Origin: JAFEDN01 sp963832945
Lineage (GTDB): Bacteria > Pseudomonadota > Gammaproteobacteria > Coxiellales > Coxiellaceae
Length of the DNA stretch: 64,000 bases
Assembly: GCA_963832945.1 (NCBI GenBank)
Contig: CAWHVV010000010.1
Coordinates: 372,001 to 436,000 of the forward strand
Direction: 5' to 3'
The notes under the pieces were generated by a model, which did no database searches, had not been told where the DNA came from, and was given only the letters and a program-made list of their open reading frames with translations. This document shows positions 63,169 to 64,000 of this stretch, one piece after another (within the stretch, counting starts at the first letter, position 1; every line of letters begins with the position of its first letter). Made by a program: the position numbers and the translations under genes.

Positions 63169-63615
63169 TTACAGGCTTAATTCCTCAATTCCCATATTGG
63201 CCAGCTGGTCGGCCCGCTCATTTTCCGGATGGCCGCTGTGACCTTTAACCCATCGCCATTCAATTTGATGGCGAGTCACCTCATCATCCAAATGCTGCCA
63301 TAAGTCCTGATTTTTTACCGGCTGTTTTTTACTGTTTCGCCAACCGCGGCGTTTCCATTGATGAATCCAGTCCGTTATTCCACGACGCACATATTCCGAA
63401 TCCGTGGTCAAAATCACCTGGCAGGGTTTTTTTAAAATCGACAGAGCCTGTATGGCAGCCATCAATTCCATGCGGTTGTTGGTAGTCATGACTTCACCGC
63501 CAAAAATTTCCTTGTACTGCTCACCGTAACGCAGCACGGCCCCCCATCCACCAGGGCCTGGATTGCCGCGGCAGGCGCCGTCCGAATAAATTTCAATGAT
63601 CTGTATCGTGGTCAT
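63169..63615 (-). CDS. rnhA: ribonuclease HI
   Basis: A 148-residue enzyme degrading the RNA of RNA-DNA hybrids. Catalytic residues are visible: Asp in EIYSDGACRGNPGPGGWG, Glu in NNRMELMAAIQAL, Asp in LTTDSEYVRRGI and the His/Asp region VKGHSGHPENERADQLAN. Its start overlaps the upstream methyltransferase gene by 23 bp, so the two are coupled, and dnaQ follows. Confidence 0.96.
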   Translation of the reverse strand: MTTIQIIEIYSDGACRGNPGPGGWGAVLRYGEQYKEIFGGEVMTTNNRMELMAAIQALSILKKPCQVILTTDSEYVRRGITDWIHQWKRRGWRNSKKQPVKNQDLWQHLDDEVTRHQIEWRWVKGHSGHPENERADQLANMGIEELSL

Positions 63616-64000
63616 ATTTTGTTAAGTTCCTAATAGTAGGTTCCATGCCTTTTCTGAGATCGATTTTTTTCGCCCAGCCCGATTGTATAATGGGAGTCAT
63701 GCCGGGTGCACGCTTTTGCGCGGCCAATATGTAAAATCCTCCCAGCGCCGGGAAAAAAAAAGGGCCTAGCGCTTCCAGCCATAGAAGCCGTTGCCAGCTG
63801 CGCAGACTATGCAGCGGCGGTCGAAAACAAAAGGTATCGCTCATGACTATGCGCAATCCTAAATCACGCAGCCAATGTTTCACTCTCGGCAAAGGCCAAA
63901 AGTGCCCATTCCAGGGTAAATCATGTTCACTGGTCAACCAGTGCTTGAGTCCCCAGAGACTCCAGGGATTCAGATTGACAATAATCAATTGCCCTCCCGG
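63593..64000 (-). CDS. class I SAM-dependent methyltransferase, C-terminal part (5' end outside window)
   Basis: The open frame continues through the window end, so only the C-terminal 136 or so residues are seen. It starts with GGQLIIVNLNPWSLWGLKHW, typical of the last strands of small-molecule methyltransferases upstream of rnhA in gammaproteobacteria, and continues with WLRDLGLRIVMSDTFCFRPP. The AdoMet-binding motif itself would be outside. Substrate unknown. It overlaps rnhA by 23 bp on the same strand. Confidence 0.75.
   Translation of the reverse strand, partial: PGGQLIIVNLNPWSLWGLKHWLTSEHDLPWNGHFWPLPRVKHWLRDLGLRIVMSDTFCFRPPLHSLRSWQRLLWLEALGPFFFPALGGFYILAAQKRAPGMTPIIQSGWAKKIDLRKGMEPTIRNLTKYDHDTDH

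Overview
The window is chromosomal DNA of an AT-rich gammaproteobacterium. The best guess is a member of the order Legionellales (Coxiella/Legionella-like). This rests on gene neighbourhoods (pilB-pilC-pilD-coaE-zapD, fis-purH-purD, rnhA-dnaQ), the tandem opacity-type outer membrane proteins, GacA/LetA-type regulators, and much gene decay with dense small repeats, as expected in a host-associated lineage. The assignment is an inference: there is no rRNA and no Dot/Icm gene here.

Layout. 1-1.9 kb: end of an FtrCD-like iron uptake operon. 2.0-4.4 kb: a large unrecognised protein with repeated modules, then a parDE toxin-antitoxin pair. 5.2-6.6 kb: first copy of a giant palindromic element. 6.7-10.3 kb: pstSCAB phosphate transporter behind a Pho box. 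10.3-15.3 kb: mltA, a membrane protein, an Asn/Pro-repeat secreted protein, pldA and an MscS channel. 15.4-17.0 kb: an ISKra4-type insertion sequence inside a small structured repeat. 17.2-24.6 kb: carbonic anhydrase and a cyclase-family hydrolase, followed by a graveyard of broken genes (flavoprotein scrap, EamA transporter, isochorismatase split by a 205-bp repeat, LysR fragment, class A beta-lactamase with an internal deletion, IS630 scrap), then an alcohol dehydrogenase and an unknown. 24.9-35.4 kb: aldehyde dehydrogenase, tsaB, pabB, an amino acid permease, exported enzymes, and a response regulator-deformylase-response regulator operon. 35.5-36.8 kb: second palindromic element. 36.9-43.7 kb: ggt, a histone-like protein, an S9 peptidase, a class II cAMP phosphodiesterase, a VOC protein and small proteins. 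43.75 kb: tRNA-Thr. 44.0-53.2 kb: type IV pilus genes with pilB cut by an IS, then coaE, queF and zapD. 53.4-56.9 kb: three paralogous outer membrane proteins. 57.0-58.9 kb: mutT and the third palindromic element. 59-62.3 kb: fis-purH-purD, both pur genes frameshifted. 62.4-64 kb: dnaQ, rnhA and a partial methyltransferase.

The most unusual content is repetitive DNA. (1) A 1.3-1.4 kb foldback element occurs three times; its roughly 0.5-kb arms are themselves palindromic. (2) A roughly 205-bp multi-hairpin repeat family shows compensatory stem changes between copies; one copy carries a perfect 9-bp target duplication and splits the isochorismatase gene. (3) There are several distinct MITE-like inverted repeats, one nested in a foldback element with a TA duplication. 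Together with IS insertion in pilB, pseudogenes for antibiotic resistance and transport, and frameshifts in two consecutive purine genes, the picture is of a genome with active or recently active mobile repeats undergoing reduction. The frameshifts could also be sequencing errors.
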